Positions 9,145 to 17,811 are shown, counted from the first letter of the stretch. The stretch: DNA of 64,000 bases from Streptomyces lucensis JCM 4490 (GCF_014650035.1 NZ_BMUE01000007.1:62001-126000); one strand, 5' to 3'. The notes: a model not told the origin generated them from the letters alone. Numbers and translations: made by a program.

Positions 9145-9642
9145 GTGACACCGGCCCAGGATGTCGTCGAGCTGATCCTCGAGGATCACCGGACGATGGA
9201 AGATCTGCTCCGCCTCATGCGCAACACCGAGGCCGACCGCGAGACCGCTCTCCATGACTTCGCACACCTGATGATCGCGCACGGTGAGGCGGAGCGAGCC
9301 TCGGTGCACCCCGTTCTCGTCTCCTTCGAGGACGCCGACACCGTCGAACGCGTCGAGGCCGTGCACCAGGAGGCCGTCAAGGTCCTCTTCGCGATTCTGC
9401 AGGTGCGGGAGATCGGCTCCGCCGAATGGGACTGGAGGCTGCAGCAGTTGGCCTCGGTCACCGCCCGGCACATGGACGAGGAGGAGCGCACTCTCGTCAA
9501 CAGGGTGCGTGAAGGCCTCGGCCGGCGTTGCCGGGAGGAACTCGGCGTCGGCTTCGCCAGGACGGAAGCCGACCTCTTGACGGCGCGATGCGGCAGCGTC
9601 GCCGGCGTGCACCGCATGGTGCACGCCGGCGCGTCCGCGTGA
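9145..9642 (+). CDS. hemerythrin-like HHE domain protein
   Basis: A 165-residue hemerythrin-type four-helix protein that probably binds a di-iron centre for O2, NO or redox sensing. Metal-ligand patterns are visible: His in ILEDHRTMEDLL, HxxxE in HLMIAHGEAE, His in EAVHQEAVK and HxxxE in ARHMDEEE. The GTG at 9145 is chosen because GGGAGGAGG lies 9 bases upstream; an open frame extends further 5' without a signal. DUF2267 follows 52 bases downstream on the same strand, so the two may form a stress operon. TTCACCTGGGTGAA (9047..9060), a TTCACC/GGTGAA dyad, sits upstream. Confidence 0.88.
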   Translation: MTPAQDVVELILEDHRTMEDLLRLMRNTEADRETALHDFAHLMIAHGEAERASVHPVLVSFEDADTVERVEAVHQEAVKVLFAILQVREIGSAEWDWRLQQLASVTARHMDEEERTLVNRVREGLGRRCREELGVGFARTEADLLTARCGSVAGVHRMVHAGASA

Positions 9643-9694
9643 GGTCCGCGGAGCGGACCCCAGCACAGACAAGAGAGCCACGACAGGAGCTGCC

Positions 9695-10087
9695 ATGGAC
9701 TGGAGCCTTGACGCCTTCCTCACCCAGGTCACCGAACGCGCGGGCTATGACAGGCCCCAGCAGGGTGCCAGAGCCGTACGGAACGTGCTGGAGGTGCTCG
9801 GAGCCCACCTGGTGGGTGACGACCGCACCGACCTGGCCACCCTGCTGCCCGGAGGGTGCGGATCACTGCTGACCGCAGGCGAGCCGGCCAACGAACCGCT
9901 GACCCCCGAGCTGTTCGTGGAAGCCGTGGCCGACCGAAGCAACGAGGACCTGGTCGAGGCGAGGCGCGAGATCGACGCCGTACTGCCCACCCTCGCGGAG
10001 GTCGCGGACAACGCGCTCCTGCGGCGTCTGCTCACCCAGCTGCCCCCGGGACACGCCGGTTTGTTCGGCTGTACCGACCCGGGGTGA
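9695..10087 (+). CDS. DUF2267 family protein
   Basis: A 130-residue DUF2267 protein: FLTQVTERAGYDRPQQGARA is the usual family opening, followed by LEVLGAHLVGDDRTDLATLLP and the LVEARREIDAVLPTLAEV segment. The family is all-helical and of unknown biochemical role, common in actinobacteria and often next to stress genes. The ATG at 9695 follows GACAGGAGCTGCC. It is probably co-transcribed with the hemerythrin-like gene. Confidence 0.88.
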   Translation: MDWSLDAFLTQVTERAGYDRPQQGARAVRNVLEVLGAHLVGDDRTDLATLLPGGCGSLLTAGEPANEPLTPELFVEAVADRSNEDLVEARREIDAVLPTLAEVADNALLRRLLTQLPPGHAGLFGCTDPG

Positions 10088-10153
10088 CCGGCAGGGCCGC
10101 GAGGCCCAGGCCGGAGACGGCAGGGACGGCCGCGGTCCGCACTCGTCGGCGGA

Positions 10154-10579
10154 TCAGTCGCCGACCGCCTGGACGATGTCCTGCGGATCCAAGCCGGTGA
10201 GCTGTGCGATGCGCGGCGCGGGGATGCCCGCGGTGAGGGCCCGGTGGACCAGCGCCTGCCAGTCCTGGGTGGTGTCCCGGAAACTGAGCAGCTCGGACTC
10301 CACGTCCGCCACGGACCCGGGCGAGCACGCGTGCTCCACCCGCAGCCTCTCCTCCTCGCCGAGGGGAACCGGAAGCCGCTCGGCTCCCTCGGGGATGAGC
10401 ACCTCGGCGTCCGCCGGGACGATCCTGACGCGCTCGGAGGAGCGGGGAATCCCGTGGGCGTGCAGCCAGCCCAGCACCGCGGGGCTCTCGGCACACTCCA
10501 GCTCGCCGACCGCGGACAGAGCCGCCCCCAGACGCGGATGACGCTCGGGAAGGACAAACAGCAAGGCGTCGTCGGCCAT
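10154..10579 (-). CDS. hypothetical protein with C-terminal HTH-like segment
   Basis: A 141-residue soluble protein that I do not recognise. Its last 35 residues (LVHRALTAGIPAPRIAQLTG, then LDPQDIVQAVGD) look like a helix-turn-helix of the kind seen in Streptomyces proteins whose other domain is variable. The ATG at 10579 is taken as start because AAAGGGG lies about 12 bases upstream; the frame remains open to 10849. The gene is convergent with the DUF2267 gene. Confidence 0.6.
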   Translation of the reverse strand: MADDALLFVLPERHPRLGAALSAVGELECAESPAVLGWLHAHGIPRSSERVRIVPADAEVLIPEGAERLPVPLGEEERLRVEHACSPGSVADVESELLSFRDTTQDWQALVHRALTAGIPAPRIAQLTGLDPQDIVQAVGD

Positions 10580-10719
10580 GGCCAGGAGACCCCTTTCGAA
10601 GAAGTTGGGCGGGACGTCATCACTATTCCCGTAAAACGGCCTGTGCCCGCATCGGCATGCCCACTCACCGAGGAGGAAATCCGGGTCGATCGCGTGTACG
10701 CCCCTGCATCCCCGTGCTC

Positions 10720-11700
10720 TCACGCCGAGGAAACCCGCCGCCCGCCCGGCATGACCCCCGCCCATCGGGTCAGCATGCCGATGGCCTGCGCACGGTCGGC
10801 GGGGGAGAGCTCGGCCAGCGAGGTGCCGTGGTTGGCGTCTGGGGCCCACAGGACGCGGGAGTCCCGCCTGCCGGGCCGGAACGGCTCGGCCACCGAGGGG
10901 TCCTGGGCGCCGTTGACGAACAGCAGACGGCTGCCGTGGCGGTGGACCCAGCGGTCGATGTCCGGCATGGCGTCACGGTCGAACCGCATCGGGATGTCGC
11001 GCGGGACGAACGTACGGGGCTCGCCGGCGTCCGGGTAGCGCAGCAGACCGGACAAGTGCCGGGTGGGGAAGCCGACGTAGCCCAGCTCAGTGCCGAGTTG
11101 GTAGAAGTACGGGACGTAGCGCTGCAGGGCCGTGTCGGCGTAGAGGGCCAGGCCCGTGATGTCGTCCAGCCACGCGTACAGCTCGTCGGGACCGCAGCCC
11201 GGGCCCGGTATGGAGGCGCGGTCCGCAGCGGTGTTGCGTTGCCAGAACATGAACGGGGCGCGCAGCACGGCGATTTCCAGGGCCTTGTCGGCGCTGCCGA
11301 CGACACGGAACGAGGTGCCGTTGGAGGCGGCCCAGGACTCGTAGCGGGCGACCGGTCGAAGCGGCGCAGCAGAGCCTGCCGCTGCACGGTCCGCAGGGCC
11401 TCCCGGCACTCCCGGCTGCCCACACGGTCCAGGAACCGCGCGTACGCGGTGTCGTCACGGTCGTCCACGTTGTCCGGGGACGGTGGGGCGGTCGACCGAG
11501 GTGTGCAACAGGGTCAGGCGCTGCTCGAAGGTCCCGGCCGAGGGGTCCGTGTGGTCGGCCGGCTGGCGCAGGCCGAGGACGAAGAAGCGGTATCCCTGCT
11601 CGGCGCCCTGGCGTTCCTCGATCAACCTCAGCCCCGGCAGGGCGCGCAGGGCGTGACATCGCCGAAGCGCGCGGTTCGCGCGATCACGAACGACTTCGGC
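10720..11700 (-). pseudogene. decayed S37 tripeptidyl aminopeptidase (PS-10 type)
   Basis: Reading on the minus strand, a segment near 11500-11650 gives LIEERQGAEQGYRFFVLGLR and DPSAGTFEQRLTLLH, the N-terminal part of secreted Streptomyces S37 tripeptidyl aminopeptidases. The frame then changes near 11475, and DDTAYARFLDRVGSRECREA appears directly. The central block with the catalytic serine (GGSKGG in relatives) is missing. A second frameshift near 11350 leads to the C-terminal part (GTSFRVVGSADKALEIAVLR, then YPDAGEPRTFVPRDIPM, with the Asp in NGAQDP and His in DANHGT). No signal peptide is found. It cannot make an active enzyme. It abuts the HxlR gene. Confidence 0.85.
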
Positions 11701-12058
11701 CTGCGCCCTCCTCCAGCCCCCCGGTGACCGGCCGTCGGCGCCCCCAGGCGGCCAGCGGCTGGAGTGCGTCGTTGAGGCGCTTGCCGTCCTCGGTCAGTGA
11801 GTACTCGACGCGCGGCGGCACCTCGTCGTACGAGACGCGATGCACGACGCCGTCCGCTTCCAGCTCACGCAGATGAGAGGCCAGCACCTTCTCGGTGATC
11901 CCCGGGAGCAGCCGACGCAGCTCGCCGAAGCGACGGCGGGGGTGTTCGTGGAGCGCCCAGAGAACCAGCACCTTCCACTTGCCGCCGATCACCTCCATCG
12001 CCGCGTCGATCCCGCAGACATGTCCGTCCGGTGCGCCCGGCCGGTTCAGCGTCGTCAT
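11684..12058 (-). CDS. HxlR-family transcriptional regulator
   Basis: A 124-residue winged-helix HxlR protein with the family signature: C15 in VCGIDAAMEVIGGKWKVLVL, then RRRFGELRRLLPGITEKVLA (recognition helix) and the wing in PPRVEYSLTEDGKRL. Such regulators often sense reactive electrophiles or redox state through the N-terminal Cys. The ATG at 12058 lies 96 bases from the divergent imine reductase-like gene, with a near-palindrome between them. Its 3' end overlaps the decayed peptidase. Confidence 0.9.
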   Translation of the reverse strand: MTTLNRPGAPDGHVCGIDAAMEVIGGKWKVLVLWALHEHPRRRFGELRRLLPGITEKVLASHLRELEADGVVHRVSYDEVPPRVEYSLTEDGKRLNDALQPLAAWGRRRPVTGGLEEGAGRSRS

Positions 12059-12107
12059 GCCCCACCCTTCCGACGTGCTCGCTCACCCAGGGGTAACCAC
12101 CCACTGC

Positions 12108-12121
12108 CAAGTGCGTACTTG
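12108..12121. promoter_or_regulatory. HxlR operator candidate
   Basis: CAAGTGCGTACTTG has perfect CAAGT/ACTTG arms around GCGT. It lies 34 bases before the imine reductase-like start and 50 bases before the HxlR start. HxlR regulators typically bind such short dyads containing GTAC/AAGT in divergent gaps. Confidence 0.55.
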
Positions 12122-12154
12122 ATCACCCCCGGACCCGCGGTCAGCCTAATGGGC

Positions 12155-13036
12155 ATGGCACAGAACACTGTTGAGAGAACTCCCGTCACACTGCTCGGCC
12201 TCGGCGCGATGGGCACCGCGCTGGCCCGTGCATGGCTTGCCGCCGGCCACCCGCTCACCGTCTGGAACCGCACCCCGGCCGCCGCCTCGGCGCTTGCCGC
12301 CGAGGGCGCAAGGATCGCGGACACCGCGGCCGAGGCGGTCGCGGCGAACGCTCTGGTCGTCGTCTGTCTGCTGGACGACGACTCGGTCGACGCGGTGCTG
12401 GAGGGCACCGACCTGGCGGACACGGACCTGGTCAACCTGACCACCAGCACGCCGGCCCAGGCACGCGCCCGCGCCGAGTGGGCCCGCGAGCGCGGCGCAC
12501 GCTACCTGGACGGCGGCATCATGGCCGTCCCTCCGATGATCGGCGCCCCGGAAGCCGGCGGCTACGTCTTCTACAGCGGCTCGCGCGGCCTGTTCGAGCG
12601 GCATCGGCAGACCCTGGCCGTCCCGTCCGGCACCACCTACGTCGGTGAGGACGCGGGCTTCGCGGCGTTGCACGACGTAGCCCTGCTGAGCGCCATGTAC
12701 GGGATGTTCGCCGGTGCGGCGCACGCCTTCGCCCTGATCCGCAAAGAGGACATCGACCCGGCGGCGCTCGCCCCGCTGCTGGCCGACTGGCTGGTCGCGA
12801 TGGCCCCCGCGGTTCACCAGACCGCCGACCATCTGCGCAGCGGCGACTACGCCCAGGGCGTCGTCTCCAACCTCGCCATGCAGGTGGCCGGCACGCCCAC
12901 CTTCCTCACCACCGCGGAGCAGCAGGGTGTCAGTCCCGAACTGCTCAGCCCCTACTTCGATCTGATGAGCCGACGTCTGGCCGTGGGCAGCGGCGAGGAG
13001 GGCCTGACGGGCGTGGTCGACCTGCTGGTGCGCTGA
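12155..13036 (+). CDS. NAD(P)-dependent imine reductase-like oxidoreductase
   Basis: A 293-residue protein of the beta-hydroxyacid dehydrogenase/imine reductase superfamily. The Rossmann motif VTLLGLGAMGTALARAWLAA (about residues 10-29) is followed by VWNRTPAAA, whose Arg favours NADPH. Typical IRED segments include LTTSTPAQARARAEWARERG, GGIMAVPPMIGAPEAGGYVF and ALHDVALLSAMYGMFAGAAH. It should reduce cyclic imines or related carbonyls in the cytosol; the natural substrate is unknown. An in-frame ATG at 12149 is the alternative start. It is divergent from HxlR, which probably controls it. Confidence 0.85.
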   Translation: MAQNTVERTPVTLLGLGAMGTALARAWLAAGHPLTVWNRTPAAASALAAEGARIADTAAEAVAANALVVVCLLDDDSVDAVLEGTDLADTDLVNLTTSTPAQARARAEWARERGARYLDGGIMAVPPMIGAPEAGGYVFYSGSRGLFERHRQTLAVPSGTTYVGEDAGFAALHDVALLSAMYGMFAGAAHAFALIRKEDIDPAALAPLLADWLVAMAPAVHQTADHLRSGDYAQGVVSNLAMQVAGTPTFLTTAEQQGVSPELLSPYFDLMSRRLAVGSGEEGLTGVVDLLVR

Positions 13037-13159
13037 CCGGCCGCGAGGCCGTCGCCGAGGTGACCGCCGTAGGCTCAAGATCAGCTCAAGACGGCGGTGC
13101 CCGGTTCGGCGGTTGATGCATACTTCCCGCGAAGACCACCTACACAAGGGGGAGCGAAG

Positions 13160-13339
13160 ATGAAGGTGCTGCTCAGCCGAGCCGCCGGCGCCGTGCGGGA
13201 CGTCGTTTCCGGCCGTCAGCGTCTCGAGAAGTACGGTGATCCGCAGGCCCGCTACACCCACAACCGCGACGCCGACCTCGCCCGCCACTACATCCCGACG
13301 GCACCGCAGATACCCGTCAGCGGACCTGGCGGCATGTAG
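13160..13339 (+). CDS. small hypothetical protein (59 aa)
   Basis: MKVLLSRAAGAVRDVVSGRQ begins a 59-residue basic protein with a Tyr/His-rich middle (KYGDPQARYTHNRDADLARH) and the ending PISGP-like PVSGPGGM. The ATG at 13160 has AAGGGGGAG as ribosome binding site. It lies 50 bases upstream of the cupin-like gene on the same strand, with a clear ribosome binding site for each, so the two probably form one transcript. No family recognised. Confidence 0.65.
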   Translation: MKVLLSRAAGAVRDVVSGRQRLEKYGDPQARYTHNRDADLARHYIPTAPQIPVSGPGGM

Positions 13340-13389
13340 CCGGTGCTCATCCGACGCGGCACCGGCACCACACCCCCGAAGGAGGAACC

Positions 13390-13971
13390 GTGCACCGCGC
13401 TGAGGTCGTTCCCGGACTCACCGTCGACCGGGACCTGTACGAGACGGCCGTGAAGGGTCTGCGGGAGCACGCTCCGGACGAGAACCTCACCTGGGAGGCG
13501 TTCACCAGCCCCGGGAGCTGGACCCTCGTGCCCGACGCGCAGGGGAGGGGCTACAAGGGCGAACTGGTCCTGCGACGGGAGGAGTCCCGCACCAGGAAGA
13601 TCAACCTGTGGTTCGCCCCCGACCTCCGCGACGGCCAGACACCGAAGCCGCACAACCATCCCTGGGGATTCACCTCGCACGTGCTGTCGGGCGGCTACAC
13701 CGAACAGCGTTACGCACTCCGGGACGGCCGAGTCGTCACCGAGACCCGGACGCACACGGCCGGCGGATCCAACCATGTGCCGTTGGACGTGTACCACGAG
13801 GTCACGGCGATCGCGGAGCCGGGAAGAACCCTGACGCTGATGCTGTGCGGCGCCGGGCGGCAAGGCGCCTGGGACTACCTCGATCCGGAGACCGGCCGGA
13901 CGTACGGCAGTGCAGCCGACCCCGGCTTCCGGGACCGGCTGGTCGCCCTGAACCCCCGGTTGCGGCCGTGA
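13390..13971 (+). CDS. cupin-like metal-binding protein
   Basis: A 193-residue soluble protein. The segment GQTPKPHNHPWGFTSHVLSG, followed by GGYTEQRYALRDG and later VPLDVYHEVTAIAEPG, carries the HxH...(E)...H spacing of a cupin metal site, so a dioxygenase or isomerase fold is likely. It cannot be assigned to a defined enzyme. The GTG at 13390 follows GAAGGAGGAACC. A strong 13-bp hairpin lies 11 bases after the stop. It probably shares a transcript with the 59-residue gene upstream. Confidence 0.72.
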   Translation: MHRAEVVPGLTVDRDLYETAVKGLREHAPDENLTWEAFTSPGSWTLVPDAQGRGYKGELVLRREESRTRKINLWFAPDLRDGQTPKPHNHPWGFTSHVLSGGYTEQRYALRDGRVVTETRTHTAGGSNHVPLDVYHEVTAIAEPGRTLTLMLCGAGRQGAWDYLDPETGRTYGSAADPGFRDRLVALNPRLRP

Positions 13972-13982
13972 GGTAACGCGCC

Positions 13983-14020
13983 GTGTCGGGGGCCCTCGGG
14001 CGACTGCGGGCCCCCGACAC
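13983..14020. terminator. strong hairpin terminator between convergent genes
   Basis: GTGTCGGGGGCCC pairs perfectly with GGGCCCCCGACAC around a 12-base loop. It lies 11 bases after the cupin-like gene and before the convergent DCC gene. There is no T-run, as is usual for Streptomyces terminators. Confidence 0.75.
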
Positions 14021-14083
14021 GAGCCGGCGTGCCGCGCAGCGCCGCGCTGTGACTTTGTTCGGTGGCCGGGCCGGACCGGGCCG

Positions 14084-14129
14084 CGACGTCAGGTCTTCAC
14101 GGAGGACGACGTCAGGTCTTCACGGAAGA
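14084..14129. repeat. 23-bp tandem repeat, two copies
   Basis: The unit beginning CGACGTCAGGTCTTCACGGA is repeated head to tail at 14084 and 14107 with one mismatch. The second copy overlaps the last codons and the stop codon of the minus-strand DCC gene, so the duplication has probably altered or moved the C-terminus of that protein. Confidence 0.8.
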
Positions 14130-14542
14130 CGCGGGGGAACGTACACCGCATCCGGTCCGCGGCCGGCAGTCAGGGCACAGGCCGGTGTGCCGCCGGGGAG
14201 CCGATGACGGTTGTGGGCGATGGCGCGGTAGATGCCGTGGGCCATCCAGCGCATGGGCGCGACCTGGAGAACCGCCCCCACGACGGCCCAGCCGCCGCCC
14301 GCACTCGCCAGCAGCTTGGCGACCGCTCGGGCGCCCCCGTACACCGTCCCGTCCGGGGTGACCCACAGGGCCTCGTACTCGGCCCGCTGCCGGCTGACAC
14401 CCAGGGCTCCCAGATCGGTCCACTGGCGTGCCGTGATCTCATAGCGCGGTCTGACCCATCGCCGCACGACGGTCACCGAGGACGTGCAGAAACCGCAGTC
14501 ACCGTCGTAGACCAGCACAGCTCGCGTTCGCATGTCCTCCAT
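14120..14542 (-). CDS. DCC-family thiol-disulfide oxidoreductase (DUF393)
   Basis: A 140-residue protein with the DCC-family signature VLVYDGDCGFCTSSVTVVRR near residue 10; the CxxC-like Asp-x-Asp-Cys-x-x-Cys motif suggests a thioredoxin-like fold. The QWTDLGALGVSRQRAEYEAL and GGARAVAKLL segments are usual for the family. The C-terminal MRWMAHGIYRAIAHNRHRL matches the family's membrane-facing helix. The ATG at 14542 is chosen; ATG 14533 is possible. The true oxidoreductase role is inferred. The last codons lie in a 23-bp tandem repeat. Confidence 0.85.
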   Translation of the reverse strand: MEDMRTRAVLVYDGDCGFCTSSVTVVRRWVRPRYEITARQWTDLGALGVSRQRAEYEALWVTPDGTVYGGARAVAKLLASAGGGWAVVGAVLQVAPMRWMAHGIYRAIAHNRHRLPGGTPACALTAGRGPDAVYVPPRLP

Positions 14543-14810
14543 GGTGCCGCGCTCCCGGGGCCGGCGCGACGGCCCGGGACATGGCGAGAGGGACTGCCGG
14601 TCGAACAGACGTCCAGGTGTGCCGTATCCGGCCGAGTAGGACTCCCCATCGAGACGTACGCCGATCGGCATCCGTATGTAATGAGCGAAGAAGATCACAA
14701 CCGAGAACCGGATTAGTGCGCTCTGCGCATTTTATGATCGATCTGGTTCGCCAGGGCTCGCAGGACCGGCTGAGAAGCCCGGTTCGCCGGAAGAAGGAAC
14801 TGAGCACGTC

Positions 14811-16622
14811 ATGCCGTCACGACTGAAGACCGCGGGTGAGCGGCTCCTTCCCGCCCCCGTCCGCGAGCGCCGGGAGCGAGAGCGCGAGGAGCTGCTTCGC
14901 CGAACGGAAGCGGAGGCGGCCGAGCGGAAACGGCGCGTGGCCGAGCACGAGCACGCCGCTGAGATCGCGGCTCGCCGTGCGAGGCTGCTGCGGGGCGACG
15001 CCGACCTGAGCGAGATCCGTGTGGAAGGCCGCACGTACGTCGGCCGCCGGGTTCGGTCGTTCACGGCCGCCGGTGCGTCGGCCCGGAATCTGTCCCTCGT
15101 CGCGGACGCCCTGGACCACGCGGGCGTCCGGTACTTCCTGGTGCCCGGCCGTTCACCGCTGCGGCACGTCGTCGGAGTGCGCCTGCGGGACCGCAAGGCG
15201 CTGCTGGACGCGATGCGGGAACTCCATGCGTCGACGGCGCTCTACGCCATGAAACCCGGCAAGAAGGCCTGGCCGGCCGAGGCCGCCCTGTACGCGGACG
15301 GAGCCCTGCCCGCCGCCCTCAAGAAGAACGACACCATCCGCTTCGGTGAGATCCTGCTCGGTCCCGCGGACCAGGTCCTCGCGGACCTCTCCCAGGGCTG
15401 CGACGTGGAGTTCTGGCGCGAGGGGGACGAGCTCGACGACGCACGGGAGAACGGCGACGAGCGTGCCGCCGAACGGATCGAAGCCCTGCGCACCCAGGCC
15501 CCGCCCGCCCTTCTCCGCGGCTCCCTGGTCGCTCCTCGCGCCAACGCCGTCTCCGACGTCCTGCCCGCCGACGCGCTCGAACCGGCAACCCGCGAGATAT
15601 CCGGCCGGACGTACCCGACCTGGGCCGACTTCTTCCGCCCCACCATCGACGCCGTCGAATTCCCCGTCGACGTCGTCTACACCTGGGTCGACGGGAACGA
15701 CCCGCTCCACGCCGCCAAGCGCCAGGCCCACCGCGGCGGCGCCGCCCCCCGCATCCACGCCCGCGAGACGGGCGCGTCCCGCTACACGAGCCACGACGAA
15801 CTGAAGTACTCCCTGCGCTCACTGCAGATGTACGCCCCGTTCGTCCGTACCGTATACCTGGTGACCGACGGCCAGACCCCGGACTGGCTCGACACCGGTG
15901 CCGCGGGCATCCGGGTCATCGACCACAAGGACATCTTCAGCGACCCCACCGCGCTGCCCGTGTTCAACTCCCACGCCATCGGAACCCAGCTCCACCACAT
16001 CGACGGGCTGTCCGAGCACTACCTCTACTTCAACGACGACGTCTTCCTCGGCCGCCCCGTCACCGCCGGCCACTTCTTCCACGGCAACGGCATCGCCAAG
16101 CTCCCCTTCTCCCCCTTCCAGCTGGGCCTGGGCGCCCCGCACCCGGACGAACCCGCGCCCAACTCCGCCGGCAAGAACGTCCGCCGCCTCCTGCTGGGCG
16201 AGCACGCGCGGTTCACCGTCAACAAGTTCATGCACACGCCGCACCCGCAGATCCGGTCCGTCATGCGGGACATCGAGGAGAGGTTCGCCGAGGACGTCGA
16301 GCGCACCAGCCACTCCCGATTCCGGGCCACCACCGACATCGCCATGGGCGCCTCGCTGCACCACCACCACGCCTACCTCACCGGCCGTGCCGTGCCAGGG
16401 ACGTTCAAGCTGCGCTACGTCGACGTCGCCCGGCCCGACGCCGCCGACCGCATGGCCGAGCTGCTGGCCACCCGCGGCTTCGACTTCTTCTGCCTCAACG
16501 ACGTGAACACCCCGGCCGACCGGCAGGACCACATCGCCGGCCAACTCCGGGCGTTCCTGGAGTCGTACTTCCCGTTCCCCAGCCGCTACGAGCGGCCCAC
16601 ACCCCGAAGTTCCGCCGCCTGA
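14811..16622 (+). CDS. stealth-family sugar-phosphate transferase
   Basis: A 603-residue stealth protein. The family transfers hexose-1-phosphate to build phosphodiester-linked cell-surface polysaccharide. A charged coiled-coil head (residues 15-60, ERREREREELLRRTEAEAAE) is followed by an N-terminal domain. The four conserved regions are all present: CR1 DVVYTWVDGNDP, CR2 SRYTSHDELKYSLRSLQMYA with VRTVYLVTDGQTPDWL, CR3 around ATTDIAMGASLHHHHAYLTG, and CR4 FFCLNDVNTP. The ATG at 14811 follows AAGAAGGAACTGA. The gene stands alone. The acceptor glycan is unknown. Confidence 0.93.
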   Translation: MPSRLKTAGERLLPAPVRERREREREELLRRTEAEAAERKRRVAEHEHAAEIAARRARLLRGDADLSEIRVEGRTYVGRRVRSFTAAGASARNLSLVADALDHAGVRYFLVPGRSPLRHVVGVRLRDRKALLDAMRELHASTALYAMKPGKKAWPAEAALYADGALPAALKKNDTIRFGEILLGPADQVLADLSQGCDVEFWREGDELDDARENGDERAAERIEALRTQAPPALLRGSLVAPRANAVSDVLPADALEPATREISGRTYPTWADFFRPTIDAVEFPVDVVYTWVDGNDPLHAAKRQAHRGGAAPRIHARETGASRYTSHDELKYSLRSLQMYAPFVRTVYLVTDGQTPDWLDTGAAGIRVIDHKDIFSDPTALPVFNSHAIGTQLHHIDGLSEHYLYFNDDVFLGRPVTAGHFFHGNGIAKLPFSPFQLGLGAPHPDEPAPNSAGKNVRRLLLGEHARFTVNKFMHTPHPQIRSVMRDIEERFAEDVERTSHSRFRATTDIAMGASLHHHHAYLTGRAVPGTFKLRYVDVARPDAADRMAELLATRGFDFFCLNDVNTPADRQDHIAGQLRAFLESYFPFPSRYERPTPRSSAA

Positions 16623-17086
16623 ACACGCGTGTATCACCGGACCCGGTGACGGACCGGCCACCAAACCCACCTTGCCCCGGTTCTCCCCCGTGATTCCTTG
16701 CATGACCTCCGCAGGGTTCTCAGCTGCACAACTTCCCTGTGCGCGAGAGGGGTTGACCCGTGTAGTTGCGCGCCGTACGGTCTCAGCCGCAACCGCTTGC
16801 AGCAAGTGCCAACGCGCTGCGGGCGAGGCGATGCCGTATGGGGGCGCTGGAGGTCTCGAGGCGCGTCAAGACCTCCGCCGGCGCCTGGCCCTGCGGGGCG
16901 ACGAACTCCGCCCGGACGCCGGCACGAACATGGCCCGACAGGTGGAGCGCGACGGCTGCCCGGCCCGAGACATCCGAACGGTGAGGCGGTGACCGGTTGA
17001 TCTGCCGGGTGTACGCCGTCGGGAAGTGGCAGTAGAGTCCAGCCGAAACTTGCTGCAAGGAATTGCAACCTGGAGAGGGTTCAGCC
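16623..17086. other. intergenic region with two matching CTTGCWGCAAG dyads
   Basis: No convincing gene is seen in these 464 bases; several short ORFs on both strands lack family signs. CTTGCAGCAAG at 16796..16806 and CTTGCTGCAAG at 17049..17059 are 11-bp perfect palindromes, 253 bases apart. CTTGCAG/CTGCAAG repeats are the binding sites of LacI-family maltose/amylase regulators (MalR/Reg1) in Streptomyces. The second site is 28 bases before the DinB gene. A looping LacI-type operator pair, or the relic of a lost amylase locus, is possible. Confidence 0.45.
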
Positions 17087-17698
17087 ATGCCGGGATTCGC
17101 CCCGCCCGTAGCCGATGAGCGCACTGCGCTGACCGCCTATCTCGCCCACCAGCGGCGCGCGCTGCGGGTCACCGCCCATGGTCTGACGGAAGAGCAGGCC
17201 CGCACGGCGGCCTCCGCGAGCGAGTTGAGCATCGGCGGGCTGATCAAGCATGCCGCACGGTGCGAGAACTTCTGGACCGACCTCATCCTCCAGCAGCGGC
17301 GCGGGCCGCAGCGCACGGCGGACGAGTCGGACGCCGACGAGTTCCGGCTCGCCCCGCACGAGAGCCTGGCCGATGTCCTGGCCGCGTACGCCGAGGCGGC
17401 CGAGCGGACCGACGCGGTGATCGCGGGCATCGCGGACCTCGGGCAGGCGGTTCCGGTGCCGCGGGGACTTCCGTGGTTCCCCGAAGAGGTCGGGGAGTGG
17501 TCGGTCCGCTGGGTGCTGCTCCACCTGATCGAGGAGACGGCACGGCACGGAGGGCACGCCGATGTCATCCGCGAGAGCATCGACGGCGCGACCCTCTACC
17601 CGCTGCTCGCCGCGGCCGAAGCGTGGCCCGACCCCTGGTTCGAGGCCTGGGCGCCCGCTTCCCCGGGCGTCGGCCGGCAGCAGGCGCCGGTCGATTGA
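17087..17698 (+). CDS. DinB-family (DUF664) putative metalloprotein
   Basis: A 203-residue DinB/YfiT-fold protein. Its four-helix bundle with a likely triad of His residues is visible in LSIGGLIKHAARCENFWTDL (His near 55) and LLHLIEETARHGGHADVIRE (two His near 156-160). The family includes mycothiol- or bacillithiol-dependent transferases, so thiol-dependent detoxification is plausible. The ATG at 17087 follows CTGGAGAGGG. A CTTGCTGCAAG dyad lies in its promoter region. Confidence 0.88.
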   Translation: MPGFAPPVADERTALTAYLAHQRRALRVTAHGLTEEQARTAASASELSIGGLIKHAARCENFWTDLILQQRRGPQRTADESDADEFRLAPHESLADVLAAYAEAAERTDAVIAGIADLGQAVPVPRGLPWFPEEVGEWSVRWVLLHLIEETARHGGHADVIRESIDGATLYPLLAAAEAWPDPWFEAWAPASPGVGRQQAPVD

Positions 17699-17811
17699 CC
17701 ACGCATCGGCGCGGAAGGTGAAGCGGTTCGGGAAGGCCCCGTTCCGCAAAACCTTCCGTGTTTGACATGGACCTGATCTACAAGCGCCGCTAGGCTCTGC
17801 CCCCGCAAGTG

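Noticed and set aside
14084..14129. CRISPR array
   Set aside because: Only two head-to-tail copies without spacers; it is a simple tandem duplication. No other spaced repeats were seen in the window.
16783..17124. 113-codon minus-strand ORF before the DinB gene
   Set aside because: No ribosome binding site or family features, and it overlaps the DinB start region; I treat the gap as non-coding.
17762..17796. TTGACA and TAGGCT as a vegetative promoter for the secreted protease
   Set aside because: The boxes are 23 bases apart, too far for a standard promoter; only the downstream palindrome is reported.
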